A stretch of 6,377 nt of DNA from UBA2040 sp047637535 (GTDB taxonomy: Bacteria; Bacteroidota; Bacteroidia; Flavobacteriales_D; Crocinitomicaceae): the NCBI GenBank assembly GCA_047637535.1, contig JBLIKY010000132.1, positions 1-6,377 on the forward strand, given 5' to 3'. The translations under genes were made by a program, and so were the position numbers. The notes beneath the pieces were generated by a model. The model saw nothing but the letters and a program-made list of their open reading frames with translations, did not search any database and was not told the origin of the DNA. Positions 1 through 6,377 of this stretch are shown here, piece after piece. Position 1 is the first letter of the stretch; each line of letters begins with the position of its first letter.

Positions 1-428
1 ACCGAACCGTGCAACAAAACTTGTTTTTTGTAATGAAATCTACAGGATGGATGGACAAAAAATCAATGGCTCAACGGGCAGAGGAAATCTTGGCTTTGGT
101 AGGCTTGGAATCTAAAATGCATGCCAACCCATGGGCTTTATCGGGTGGCGAACAACAAAGACTGTCCATAGCACGTGCTTTGATAAATAGACCGGAAATC
201 ATTTTAGCTGACGAACCAACAGGAAATCTTGATCCTGAGACTTCTGAAGAAATCATGCGTTTGCTGATTGCTATAGCTCAAGAACAAAAGTCAGCAGTTT
301 TAATGGCTACTCATGACATGAACATGGTTGAAAAATACCCGGGAAGAGTGGTTAAAGTAGAAGACAAACTGATAAAAGAAGTTCATTCAATCGATCGATT
401 CAATCCATTCGAACCTTTTTCAGCTTAA
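1..428 (+). CDS. ftsE: Cell division ABC transporter ATP-binding protein FtsE, 3' part
   Basis: ATPase subunit that in known systems pairs with the membrane protein FtsX at the division site and couples ATP hydrolysis to control of peptidoglycan hydrolases on the outer face of the membrane. The reading frame is open to the left edge (first full codon at 3), so about 141 codons are seen and roughly the first 85-90, including Walker A, are outside. Visible in order: an FtsE-type stretch RTVQQNLFFVMKSTGW (3-50), the ABC signature LSGGEQQ (138-158), Walker B ILADEP with catalytic Glu (201-218), D-loop NLDP, and the switch His of ATHD (312-314). The GTG at 9 lies inside the conserved fold and is not the start. 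The signature and the TGW helix favour FtsE over LolD or MacB types, but the family call rests on a partial protein and FtsX is not in view. A short Phe/Pro-rich tail (FNPFEPFSA) follows the usual end of the fold. Confidence 0.85.
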   Translation, partial: RTVQQNLFFVMKSTGWMDKKSMAQRAEEILALVGLESKMHANPWALSGGEQQRLSIARALINRPEIILADEPTGNLDPETSEEIMRLLIAIAQEQKSAVLMATHDMNMVEKYPGRVVKVEDKLIKEVHSIDRFNPFEPFSA

Positions 429-679
429 TTTTTTTCGCATGCTTTTTGCCAATCAATCATACTTTTGCCAGAAGCAGTTTGAAAAGGTGCGCAAGCTTCT
501 TTTTTAAGCGCTTTCATTTCTTTCATTTTTGCAATGTTAGAATCTGAATTCTTCCCTTCCAAAATTTCATGTGAGATCAAATTCAATTTTTCCCCTTTTT
601 CTAGGCAATCACAAAACCCGTCAGGAGCAGAAGTGCAGGAAGAAATAATTAAGGCGGATAACAAAAGGAACTTCATCAT
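425..679 (-). CDS. Small cysteine-rich predicted lipoprotein, unknown function
   Basis: I do not recognise a family. From the ATG at 679 it is an 84-residue protein: MMK, a hydrophobic stretch (residues 4-12) and a lipobox I-S-S-C that predicts cleavage before Cys15, lipidation and export to the cell envelope. The mature part of about 70 residues is Lys/Glu-rich, probably helical in its middle, and has four more cysteines: a Cys-x-Cys pair at 23 and 25, Cys63, and Cys81 near the C-terminus, spaced so that two disulfides are possible. A TTG four codons upstream (691) would extend it to 88 residues, but ATG gives a more normal signal peptide; the second ATG (676) is also possible. It converges on ftsE, and the two stop codons overlap within TTAA at 425-428. 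The signal peptide and lipobox make it very likely a real gene despite its size. Its role is open. Confidence 0.72.
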   Translation of the reverse strand: MMKFLLLSALIISSCTSAPDGFCDCLEKGEKLNLISHEILEGKNSDSNIAKMKEMKALKKEACAPFQTASGKSMIDWQKACEKN

Positions 680-757
680 TTTTTCTTTCAAAAATAGAAA
701 AACAAAACAGAATGCCCTCTAAAAATTGAAAGCTCCTTATATTTATAAAAAAGATAA
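680..757. promoter_or_regulatory. Divergent intergenic region, candidate promoters for both flanks
   Basis: This 78-nt AT-rich spacer separates two divergent genes, so promoters for the lipoprotein (left) and the aminotransferase/amidase pair (right) should lie here. On the plus strand TATATTTA at 738-745 is one base off the Bacteroidota -7 element TAnnTTTG and would leave a leader of only a few bases before the ATG at 758. On the minus strand TATTTTTG (696 to 689) matches that element exactly, but lies only nine bases from the ATG at 679, implying an almost leaderless message. I find no -33 TTG element at the expected spacing for either, so both calls are weak; in AT-rich DNA such matches arise by chance. 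Confidence 0.3.
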
Positions 758-1885
758 ATGTCAAAATTACCCAATGTAGGCACCACTATTTTCACCATCA
801 TGTCAAAAATGGCGAATGAGCACGGTGCGATAAACCTTGCTCAAGGGTTTCCCAATTTTTCGATAGACCCAAGGCTCGATGAAGCGATGAAACTAGGCGA
901 GAACCATTCTGCTCATCAATATGCTCCTATGGGTGGAGCTCCTGATTTATTGGAAGCTATCGTTAAAATGAATAAGGATAGTTACGGCGTCACTTTCGAT
1001 GCAAATCGTGAAGTTTTGGTTACGGCAGGAGCTACTCAAGCAATTTTTACGGCAATTCAATCCTTGGTGGGTCCTGGGGATGAAGTGCTGATACTCGACC
1101 CTGCCTACGACTGTTATGACCCCTCGGTACTTTTGGCCGGAGGTACACCGATTCATGCATCGTTGACGGAAGATTATAGACCTGATTGGAAAGCAATTTT
1201 TGAAAAGTCATCGAAGAAAACAAAAATGATCATTATAAATAATCCGCATAATCCATGCGGTACTTTGTGGTCAAAAAATGATTTTCAGGAGTTGGAAAAG
1301 TTATGTTCGAACTACCCCGATTTACTTGTGCTTTCGGATGAAGTCTACGAATACATCTTTTTTGAAAAACAATTTTACTCGATTAAAGAATTTCCAATTT
1401 TAAAAGAACGCGCCATTTGTGTTTCTTCTTTTGGTAAAACCTTTCACATCACCGGGTGGAAAATCGGTTACTTAACTGCCCCGGAGAAAATAATGATTGA
1501 GATTAAAAAAGCTCATCAATTCATCGTTTTTTGTGTAAATCACGGAGCACAAATTGCATTGGCAAAATACATCAAAATCGCAGAATTTAATGAAATTCAA
1601 CGAATACATAAGAATAAACGTGACTTATTCATCGAATTACTAGAAAAAAGTAAATTTGAGTTATTGCCTTGTGAGGGTTCCTTTTTCATCCTGGCTTCTT
1701 ACGCCAAAATATCGGATTTACCCGATACCGTATTCTGTGAAGAACTTACAAAGAAACATGGTGTAGCCGCTATACCTATTTCAGTATTTAATGAAGACAA
1801 GCGCGACGATAAAATAATACGATTTTGTTTTGCGAAAGAGGATGCAACATTAATAGAAGCAAGTAAAAGATTATGCAAGATTTAA
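758..1885 (+). CDS. ybdL: PLP-dependent methionine/glutamine aminotransferase, YbdL-like
   Basis: Class I/II (fold type I) aminotransferase, cytoplasmic. E. coli YbdL prefers methionine and other hydrophobic or aromatic amino acids; related glutamine transaminases use glutamine as donor to aminate 2-oxo acids. The 375 residues are full length (YbdL is 386). Seen in order: an N-terminal KLPNVGTTIF segment that starts where YbdL's does, supporting the ATG at 758; NLAQGFPNF; the QYAPMGG segment; a GATQA phosphate-binding turn; NNPHNPCG (161-168, Asn165 for the PLP ring oxygen); SDEVYEY (Asp194 for the pyridine nitrogen, Tyr197); the Schiff-base Lys227 in SSFGKTFHITGW; and Arg355 in IRFCFAK for the substrate carboxylate. 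No key residue is missing. It overlaps the omega-amidase gene by 13 nt, which points to glutamine as amino donor. It could instead be annotated as a kynurenine/glutamine transaminase K-type enzyme; exact substrates cannot be read from the sequence. Confidence 0.93.
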   Translation: MSKLPNVGTTIFTIMSKMANEHGAINLAQGFPNFSIDPRLDEAMKLGENHSAHQYAPMGGAPDLLEAIVKMNKDSYGVTFDANREVLVTAGATQAIFTAIQSLVGPGDEVLILDPAYDCYDPSVLLAGGTPIHASLTEDYRPDWKAIFEKSSKKTKMIIINNPHNPCGTLWSKNDFQELEKLCSNYPDLLVLSDEVYEYIFFEKQFYSIKEFPILKERAICVSSFGKTFHITGWKIGYLTAPEKIMIEIKKAHQFIVFCVNHGAQIALAKYIKIAEFNEIQRIHKNKRDLFIELLEKSKFELLPCEGSFFILASYAKISDLPDTVFCEELTKKHGVAAIPISVFNEDKRDDKIIRFCFAKEDATLIEASKRLCKI

Positions 1886-2661
1886 ACGTAGCCATAGTTC
1901 AATGCAACCAAGTGTGGGAAGACAAACTGTCTAATTTCAGAAATTATGAGTCCCTTTTTACAACTCTTAAAGAAGGCGTTGATCTAATTTTGTTGCCAGA
2001 GATGTTTCAAACGGGGTTTACGATGACTACTTCCCTCGCTGAGAACAATAAAAATAGCGAGAGTATTTTATGGCTCAAGAAACAAGCAGCCAATAATAAA
2101 GCTGCAATTTACACCTCTCTAATAATAGAAGAAGACAACAAAACCTACAACCGAGGAGTCTTTGTTTTACCAGATGGCACATTTTCGGTTTACGACAAAA
2201 GAAAATGTTTTGGTCTTGCTGGTGAAGACAAATATTATGCCGCCGGTAATTCAAATACAATTGTCGAATACAAAGGATGGAAACTACAACTGCACATTTG
2301 CTACGATCTTAGATTTCCAGAAATTAGCCGTTGCCTTTTTTCGCAAAACAGTGACTCAGCAAGTTATGATGCATTGCTATATGTTGCCAATTGGCCTGAA
2401 AAAAGGATTCTTCACTGGGATAAATTACTAGCCGCAAGATCTATCGAAAATCAATCTTATACGGTGGCCTGCAATCGAACAGGGGCTGACGGAAATGGAT
2501 ATGAATACAACGGTCATTCAGCTTGTTATAGTCCTGATGGTGTTTTACTAAACGAGATAACAAATAAGGAAACGATTATACAAGTCCAACTAAAACATAA
2601 CGAATTGCAAGAACTAAGAGTACGCCTTCCTTTCTTAAAAGATGGATTTAACGTTGAGTAG
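1873..2661 (+). CDS. yafV: Nitrilase-superfamily omega-amidase, YafV-like (2-oxoglutaramate amidase)
   Basis: Predicted cytoplasmic carbon-nitrogen hydrolase that converts 2-oxoglutaramate (the deaminated form of glutamine) to 2-oxoglutarate and ammonia, and perhaps 2-oxosuccinamate likewise. Length 262 residues, normal for the YafV/NIT2 group. The catalytic triad is visible: Glu43 in LPEMFQTGF, Lys109 in VYDKRKCF, and nucleophile Cys143 in HICYDLRFPE; the second conserved Glu is Glu118 in LAGEDKYY. YafV-like landmarks continue with YVANWPEKR, LLAARSIENQSY, CNRTGADGNG and the end motif around LRVRLPFL. The ATG at 1873 lies inside the last codons of the aminotransferase (13-nt overlap, different frame) after a purine-rich AAGTAAAAGA at 1861-1870, which indicates co-transcription and probable translational coupling. 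The pairing supports the omega-amidase assignment over other nitrilases. One oddity is KRKCF where YafV has KRHLF, next to but outside the catalytic Lys. Confidence 0.92.
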   Translation: MQDLNVAIVQCNQVWEDKLSNFRNYESLFTTLKEGVDLILLPEMFQTGFTMTTSLAENNKNSESILWLKKQAANNKAAIYTSLIIEEDNKTYNRGVFVLPDGTFSVYDKRKCFGLAGEDKYYAAGNSNTIVEYKGWKLQLHICYDLRFPEISRCLFSQNSDSASYDALLYVANWPEKRILHWDKLLAARSIENQSYTVACNRTGADGNGYEYNGHSACYSPDGVLLNEITNKETIIQVQLKHNELQELRVRLPFLKDGFNVE

Positions 2662-2708
2662 CCAAATCTGTTAATATACCTCGTGTCCGCCTCGAATTAT
2701 GGTAAATC
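2662..2708. other. Convergent intergenic gap, no clear terminator
   Basis: Forty-seven bases separate the stop of the amidase gene (plus) from the stop of the kinase gene (minus). I looked for a GC stem followed by a T run on either strand and found only weak AT pairing, such as GATTT at 2645-2649 with AAATC at 2664-2668, and a small direct repeat CCTCG at 2679-2683 and 2690-2694. Neither makes a good intrinsic terminator. The two transcripts may therefore overlap at their ends or rely on another mode of termination. Confidence 0.5.
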
Positions 2709-5700
2709 TTATTTATTTTCTTGGTTAAACCAAACAGGGAATCGAATTGTAAAAGTTGTACCCACATCAACCGTCGATTCAAAGTCAATAGTTCCTTTGT
2801 GTAGCTCAACCATTTGTTTTACCATGGCTAATCCCAAACCAGTGCCGTTTGATTTGGTTGTGAAATACGGTACAAAAATGCGTTTCTTCTCCTCTTCGTC
2901 TATCCCTTTTCCATTGTCCGTAATTTTTATGGTGAGATAAGAATCATCCTTAACTGCCGATACTTTGATCATGCCGTTTTTTAGATCTTGTAATGACTGT
3001 ACCGCGTTTTTGACAAGGTTATTTAAGATACGGACCAACATGTCTTTGTCGACCTTCAAATTGGAGTCTTCAGGACATTCAACATCAAAGAGAATGTTTT
3101 CCTTTTCAAAGAGACTTACTACTCGTTTTAATAAAGGTTGAAGATTTACAATTTCAGCATCCGGTTTCGGCATTTTTGCGAATGTGCTAAATTCATTGGC
3201 GATCTTTGTGAGAGAATCAATCTGTTCAATTAAAGACACCATAACCTCATCCAATTTCTCTTTTGACAATGGGTTGCTAGGGTCATACCTTCTTTGAAAA
3301 TGCTGCAAAGAAAGTTTCATTGGAGTCAGCGGATTCTTAATCTCATGCGCAACTTGTTTCGCCATTTCTCGCCAAGCACTTTCTCTTTCCGATTGAGCCA
3401 ATTGTTGAGCTTTTATCGCTAATTCATCTATTTTTTGATTGTATTCTTTTACTAAAGCCCCAATTTCGTCATCTTTGTCGTATGGAATCGGTTCGCTCAA
3501 CTGACCAAAGTCAACCTTAGACAATGACGATTGAAGAAGTCTTAACGGAGCTGTTAAAGAACTAGAAACATAAATTGCAACCACAACTGAGGCAGCAAGC
3601 AAAAACATAAATACATTAATAATGGCCACTAAAAATCGCTGTATTTGAATTTCAAATTCCTTTTGTTGACCGAAATGCTGAAGGTTTAAATAACCCAATA
3701 AATCACCCGTTTTACTATAATAAGGTTTATAAGCACTTGAGTATTTGAGCTTACCTATTCTTTCTTGGTGTACAAACTCACTTTTGTAACTGGCCGTCAT
3801 TGCGGTCATTGCTCGGGAGTTCATTTGTTCGCTCAACAACCCAACATTGTATACTCTAGATCTACTGCTTGCCACCAAGTAACCAAAGGGGTCATAAAAA
3901 TTAATATCGGTAACAAAAACCTTTGAAAACTTTTGGAGATAATACTCCATTTTATTTCCGTGGTCGTCTATCGTTAATTCTTGTTCTGTGCCGAATTTAG
4001 ATTGAAACTCAATTCTTACTGAATTTAACTTTTCCGTTATCACTTTGTTGGTATAGGCATTGTATTGATCCTTAACAAAAATCCCATTTCCCCATCCATA
4101 AATTAGCAGGGAGCAGAAAACAAGCGATATCATCACCAATTGAATCTTAAGCGCCAAAGAAATGTTATTTTTTCCCTTTTGATAATCATTTTTCTTAAAA
4201 AGTAATGGGAGTAACAGAAGACCAAGAAAGCAAAACAGGTACGAAAATGTCGTTAGTAGATCTACCCAAGTGACTAGTCGAGATGAAAGAATTAAATAGT
4301 CGTCATTTCCTTTGGCAAGGATGTAATGTTTGTATCCATTGTAATCAAAATATCCCGAATTACTTGGATCCAATATCATTGCTTTTAATAAGGTTGGAAA
4401 ACCAAATTCTCCGTATTGATTAATCAATTTTCCCTGATAATATTTTGCAATGGAATACCTTTCTAAGCTTTCAAACACTTTGGCTTTATCGGAAATCAAC
4501 AATCGGGGAAAGCCTATTTCTTCAGGGATTTTTTTGGACTTAAACGTTCCGTAAAACATGGCGTATTTTCCAGACAATAAGGAGAGTTCTAACTTAAAAA
4601 CATAAGAATACTGATCTATATAATCGGCAATAAAAAACGTATTCGCGTTGACCTCTGAAACTTCCCCGTGTTGATTAATTATTTCGTCGAGTTGCTTTTT
4701 GGACTTTCTTTCGTCGTCAATTAAGGAATTGTCTTGGTCACCAAACAAGTAAAATTCCATTTCATATTGTTCCCAAAAACCATCGAAAACCCTTTGTTCA
4801 ATCGCATCTTCAAACTCAGAAGTAACAATTTTTTGAGGTCGATCTATGAAACGATTTAAGAAAACGTCATTTTCTACTTTTTCACTGACTTTGTCAAATT
4901 CTAGTTCGGCGACGATATCCTGATCCGTACGCAATTGATTTGCGTAGAGTTCTCTTTCGCTTCGTTCTTTTATTGCATTAAAAGTATCGACATTGCTCGC
5001 CAAACAAAACGCGAATAAAAACAACAGGACCAGACCTTGGGTAAAAGCATTTTCAGATTTCTTTTTCGTCGAATAATAGAGCATCAAGGACAATAAAATC
5101 AAGGGGAAAATAGCGGCAAAAATCAATTGATTTATCCAGAAAACTTCTACTACAAAGTAAATTAATCCGACCACAAACAGCATCAAAACCCAACGACTTA
5201 GATTGACATATTCGGCCTTAATAATATCAATTGCACTGAGTAAAAGTGAAATGTAATTTTGAAAAAGAAAACCCAGAGAAGCGATTCCTATTAAAGAATA
5301 GGCGTTAAGGTTAAAAAGTTCTTCAATTTCAAAAGGTATACTTGAGTTTTCAATAAGCGCTTTATTGCAAAACAAAAGGAATGACCAGAATGCAAAAGTG
5401 CCTAGAAAAACAACCCAAGAAACTTGTTTTTTATAACGCGATTCTGCCTCTCTTAAATAGTTTTTTGTCCCCTGAAGAATTAAGATTATAAATCCCAAAG
5501 TCAGGAGATACTCGGCAAAGTTAGGCAACCAAAAATTCGTCGCAAAAAGCTGGGGGTCATAAAATTCTGTCCCGTTAAGAAAGGATAACCATGAAAACTC
5601 TAATGATAACCAGTGTAAAACGAGTAAACAACCGAGTAAAATCAACTGAAATTTAATCTTCTTAGGGCCTACAAACCATAGAATAAACCTCCCAATTGTG

Positions 5701-6320
5701 CCTAACAAAAGGCAAAACAGCAGCATAAATACAATAGACTCAGTAGAAGATGCGGGCTGTGAATCAATCGGAATAACACTAAAAATATATTCCCCTTTTT
5801 GATTATAAATGTTGTTTTTATCTTGATTTAAACTGATATAGCCGTCATACGAAAGCCCAAAATACGGGTCAAAATCATTGATTAAATCCTTGTTTTGATA
5901 AGCGTAGTCTTTCTTTATTAAAAAGGATGCGCAATATTTTTTATTCCCTTTTTGTATTGTTTTTGCAAAATACCAACCGTTTTGAAGGTGCAAAACACCA
6001 TCTACGGGAAAATGAATGTCTTCAAATCTTAATATTGGCATCTCATTGGTGCTCCAATACACTAAGGAATCATGACTAAAAACGTGCAAGTTTATATCTG
6101 TAGGAAAAGGCTTTGACCATAAACCTGAAGGCGTTTGCTGAAGAGTTCCTAAAAAATCAACTAACTCCGATTCTCTTTGATTAAATTTTTCTTGAAATTT
6201 TTCAGTTTCTGTCTTTTCAGAAAAAGTAAAAACATGCTGATAATAACCCACAAAAATTAATAGCATAATCGAAAGAGCATAACTCCATCCGTTTGTTTTT
6301 ATATGCTTAATCAATTTCAT
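2709..6320 (-). CDS. Large multi-pass membrane sensor histidine kinase, NtrY-like
   Basis: Membrane sensor kinase of 1203 residues that should autophosphorylate on His and pass the phosphate to an Asp on a response regulator. Predicted layout: membrane span 13-33; extracytoplasmic segment 34-195; eight spans between about 196 and 443; a second extracytoplasmic segment 444-684; spans 686-708 and 726-743; a third, Cache/PAS-like segment about 744-894 (DINFYDPFGYLVASS from 805); a span 897-918; HAMP about 915-970 (Pro925, Asp951-Glu952); HisKA with His992 in AHEIKNPLTP; HATPase with N-box Asn1105, G1 DNGKGI from 1135, F-box FVPYFTTK, and G2 GTGLG from 1159. No PAS lies between HAMP and HisKA. 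The AWREMAKQVAHEIKNPLTP H-box resembles NtrY-type kinases, and I recall similar sensor blocks in other Bacteroidota. The ATG at 6320 overlaps the stop of the gene upstream by one base. The signal sensed and the partner regulator are unknown. Confidence 0.93.
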   Translation of the reverse strand: MKLIKHIKTNGWSYALSIMLLIFVGYYQHVFTFSEKTETEKFQEKFNQRESELVDFLGTLQQTPSGLWSKPFPTDINLHVFSHDSLVYWSTNEMPILRFEDIHFPVDGVLHLQNGWYFAKTIQKGNKKYCASFLIKKDYAYQNKDLINDFDPYFGLSYDGYISLNQDKNNIYNQKGEYIFSVIPIDSQPASSTESIVFMLLFCLLLGTIGRFILWFVGPKKIKFQLILLGCLLVLHWLSLEFSWLSFLNGTEFYDPQLFATNFWLPNFAEYLLTLGFIILILQGTKNYLREAESRYKKQVSWVVFLGTFAFWSFLLFCNKALIENSSIPFEIEELFNLNAYSLIGIASLGFLFQNYISLLLSAIDIIKAEYVNLSRWVLMLFVVGLIYFVVEVFWINQLIFAAIFPLILLSLMLYYSTKKKSENAFTQGLVLLFLFAFCLASNVDTFNAIKERSERELYANQLRTDQDIVAELEFDKVSEKVENDVFLNRFIDRPQKIVTSEFEDAIEQRVFDGFWEQYEMEFYLFGDQDNSLIDDERKSKKQLDEIINQHGEVSEVNANTFFIADYIDQYSYVFKLELSLLSGKYAMFYGTFKSKKIPEEIGFPRLLISDKAKVFESLERYSIAKYYQGKLINQYGEFGFPTLLKAMILDPSNSGYFDYNGYKHYILAKGNDDYLILSSRLVTWVDLLTTFSYLFCFLGLLLLPLLFKKNDYQKGKNNISLALKIQLVMISLVFCSLLIYGWGNGIFVKDQYNAYTNKVITEKLNSVRIEFQSKFGTEQELTIDDHGNKMEYYLQKFSKVFVTDINFYDPFGYLVASSRSRVYNVGLLSEQMNSRAMTAMTASYKSEFVHQERIGKLKYSSAYKPYYSKTGDLLGYLNLQHFGQQKEFEIQIQRFLVAIINVFMFLLAASVVVAIYVSSSLTAPLRLLQSSLSKVDFGQLSEPIPYDKDDEIGALVKEYNQKIDELAIKAQQLAQSERESAWREMAKQVAHEIKNPLTPMKLSLQHFQRRYDPSNPLSKEKLDEVMVSLIEQIDSLTKIANEFSTFAKMPKPDAEIVNLQPLLKRVVSLFEKENILFDVECPEDSNLKVDKDMLVRILNNLVKNAVQSLQDLKNGMIKVSAVKDDSYLTIKITDNGKGIDEEEKKRIFVPYFTTKSNGTGLGLAMVKQMVELHKGTIDFESTVDVGTTFTIRFPVWFNQENK

Positions 6321-6377
6321 TATTGGTTTAAGAGATTATTTATTTCAGAAGTTAACCTTTTCAATTCTTGATCGAAA
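6320..6377 (-). CDS. C-terminal end of an upstream gene, product unknown
   Basis: On the minus strand one frame is open from the right edge to a TAA at 6322-6320, giving FDQELKRLTSEINNLLNQ (18 residues). The heptad-like spacing of Leu and Ile with charged and polar residues between suggests a helical, perhaps coiled-coil, C-terminus. Its stop overlaps the kinase start as TAATG, the usual signature of translational coupling, which is the main reason to believe it is a gene end. Too little is visible to name the product; the rest lies beyond the window. It could encode the kinase's partner or an unrelated operon member. Confidence 0.6.
   Translation of the reverse strand, partial: FDQELKRLTSEINNLLNQ

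Noticed and set aside
9..11. GTG as the start of the first gene
   Set aside because: The frame is open to the window edge and the residues before and after it fit the middle of FtsE; Walker A would be missing if translation began here.
389..400. Palindrome AATCGATCGATT, considered as a regulator site or insertion footprint
   Set aside because: It lies inside the coding end of ftsE away from any start, with no matching second copy in the window; chance in AT-rich DNA is adequate.
534..722. Open plus-strand frame of 62 codons antisense to the lipoprotein
   Set aside because: The minus-strand product has a proper signal peptide and lipobox, while the plus-strand translation shows no domain or targeting signal.
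2162..2431. Open plus-strand frame of 89 codons inside the amidase gene
   Set aside because: It lies over the catalytic Lys and Cys motifs of the amidase in another frame, and its translation has no protein-like pattern.
2721..2733. Inverted repeat TTGGTT-A-AACCAA near the kinase stop, considered as a terminator or operator
   Set aside because: A one-base centre cannot form a terminator loop, no T run follows, and it lies inside the coding end of the kinase; likely chance.
2683..2940. Open plus-strand frame of 85 codons beginning in the convergent gap
   Set aside because: It is antisense to the highly conserved HATPase end of the kinase, has no recognisable protein features, and no distinctive start signal; it is a shadow of the kinase codons.
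1..6377. Mobile element, CRISPR array, toxin-antitoxin, defence system, tRNA or other RNA gene
   Set aside because: No transposase, terminal repeats, repeat-spacer pattern, nuclease or effector domain, or cloverleaf-like sequence was seen; nearly all bases are assigned to six coding regions.

Overview
The window looks like an ordinary chromosomal stretch from a member of the Bacteroidota, most likely a flavobacterial lineage. The reasons are AT-rich DNA, A-rich rather than Shine-Dalgarno-type sequence before the starts, a flavobacterial-type FtsE, a large NtrY-like sensor kinase of a kind I associate with this phylum, and tightly packed genes. The phylum call is inference from sequence style and family resemblance, not from a marker gene.

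Layout, left to right. (1) Positions 1-428, plus strand: the last 141 codons of the ABC ATPase FtsE, its Walker A region lying outside the window. (2) Positions 425-679, minus strand: a small cysteine-rich predicted lipoprotein, tail to tail with ftsE; the two stop codons share one TTAA. (3) Positions 680-757: a short divergent intergenic region that must hold any promoters for the lipoprotein and for the plus-strand pair to its right. (4) Positions 758-2661, plus strand: a YbdL-like methionine/glutamine aminotransferase and a YafV-like omega-amidase, overlapping by 13 nt. (5) Positions 2662-2708: a 47-nt convergent gap with no convincing terminator. (6) Positions 2709-6320, minus strand: a 1203-residue membrane sensor histidine kinase. 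(7) Positions 6320-6377, minus strand: the last codons of another gene, whose TAA overlaps the kinase ATG by one base, so the kinase is a downstream member of an operon entering from the right.

The clearest functional story is the aminotransferase/omega-amidase pair. The aminotransferase would move the amino group of glutamine onto a 2-oxo acid such as 4-methylthio-2-oxobutanoate, regenerating methionine and producing 2-oxoglutaramate; the amidase would hydrolyse that to 2-oxoglutarate and ammonia, pulling the reversible transamination forward. The kinase carries all the usual HisKA/HATPase motifs, and its sequence predicts about 12 membrane spans and three large extracytoplasmic segments, but no response regulator is visible. 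Nothing in the window is a mobile element, CRISPR array, RNA gene, toxin-antitoxin or defence system, and no stretch above 300 bases lacks a gene. I did not find a convincing undescribed system; the kinase's sensory half and the tiny lipoprotein are the least explained parts.
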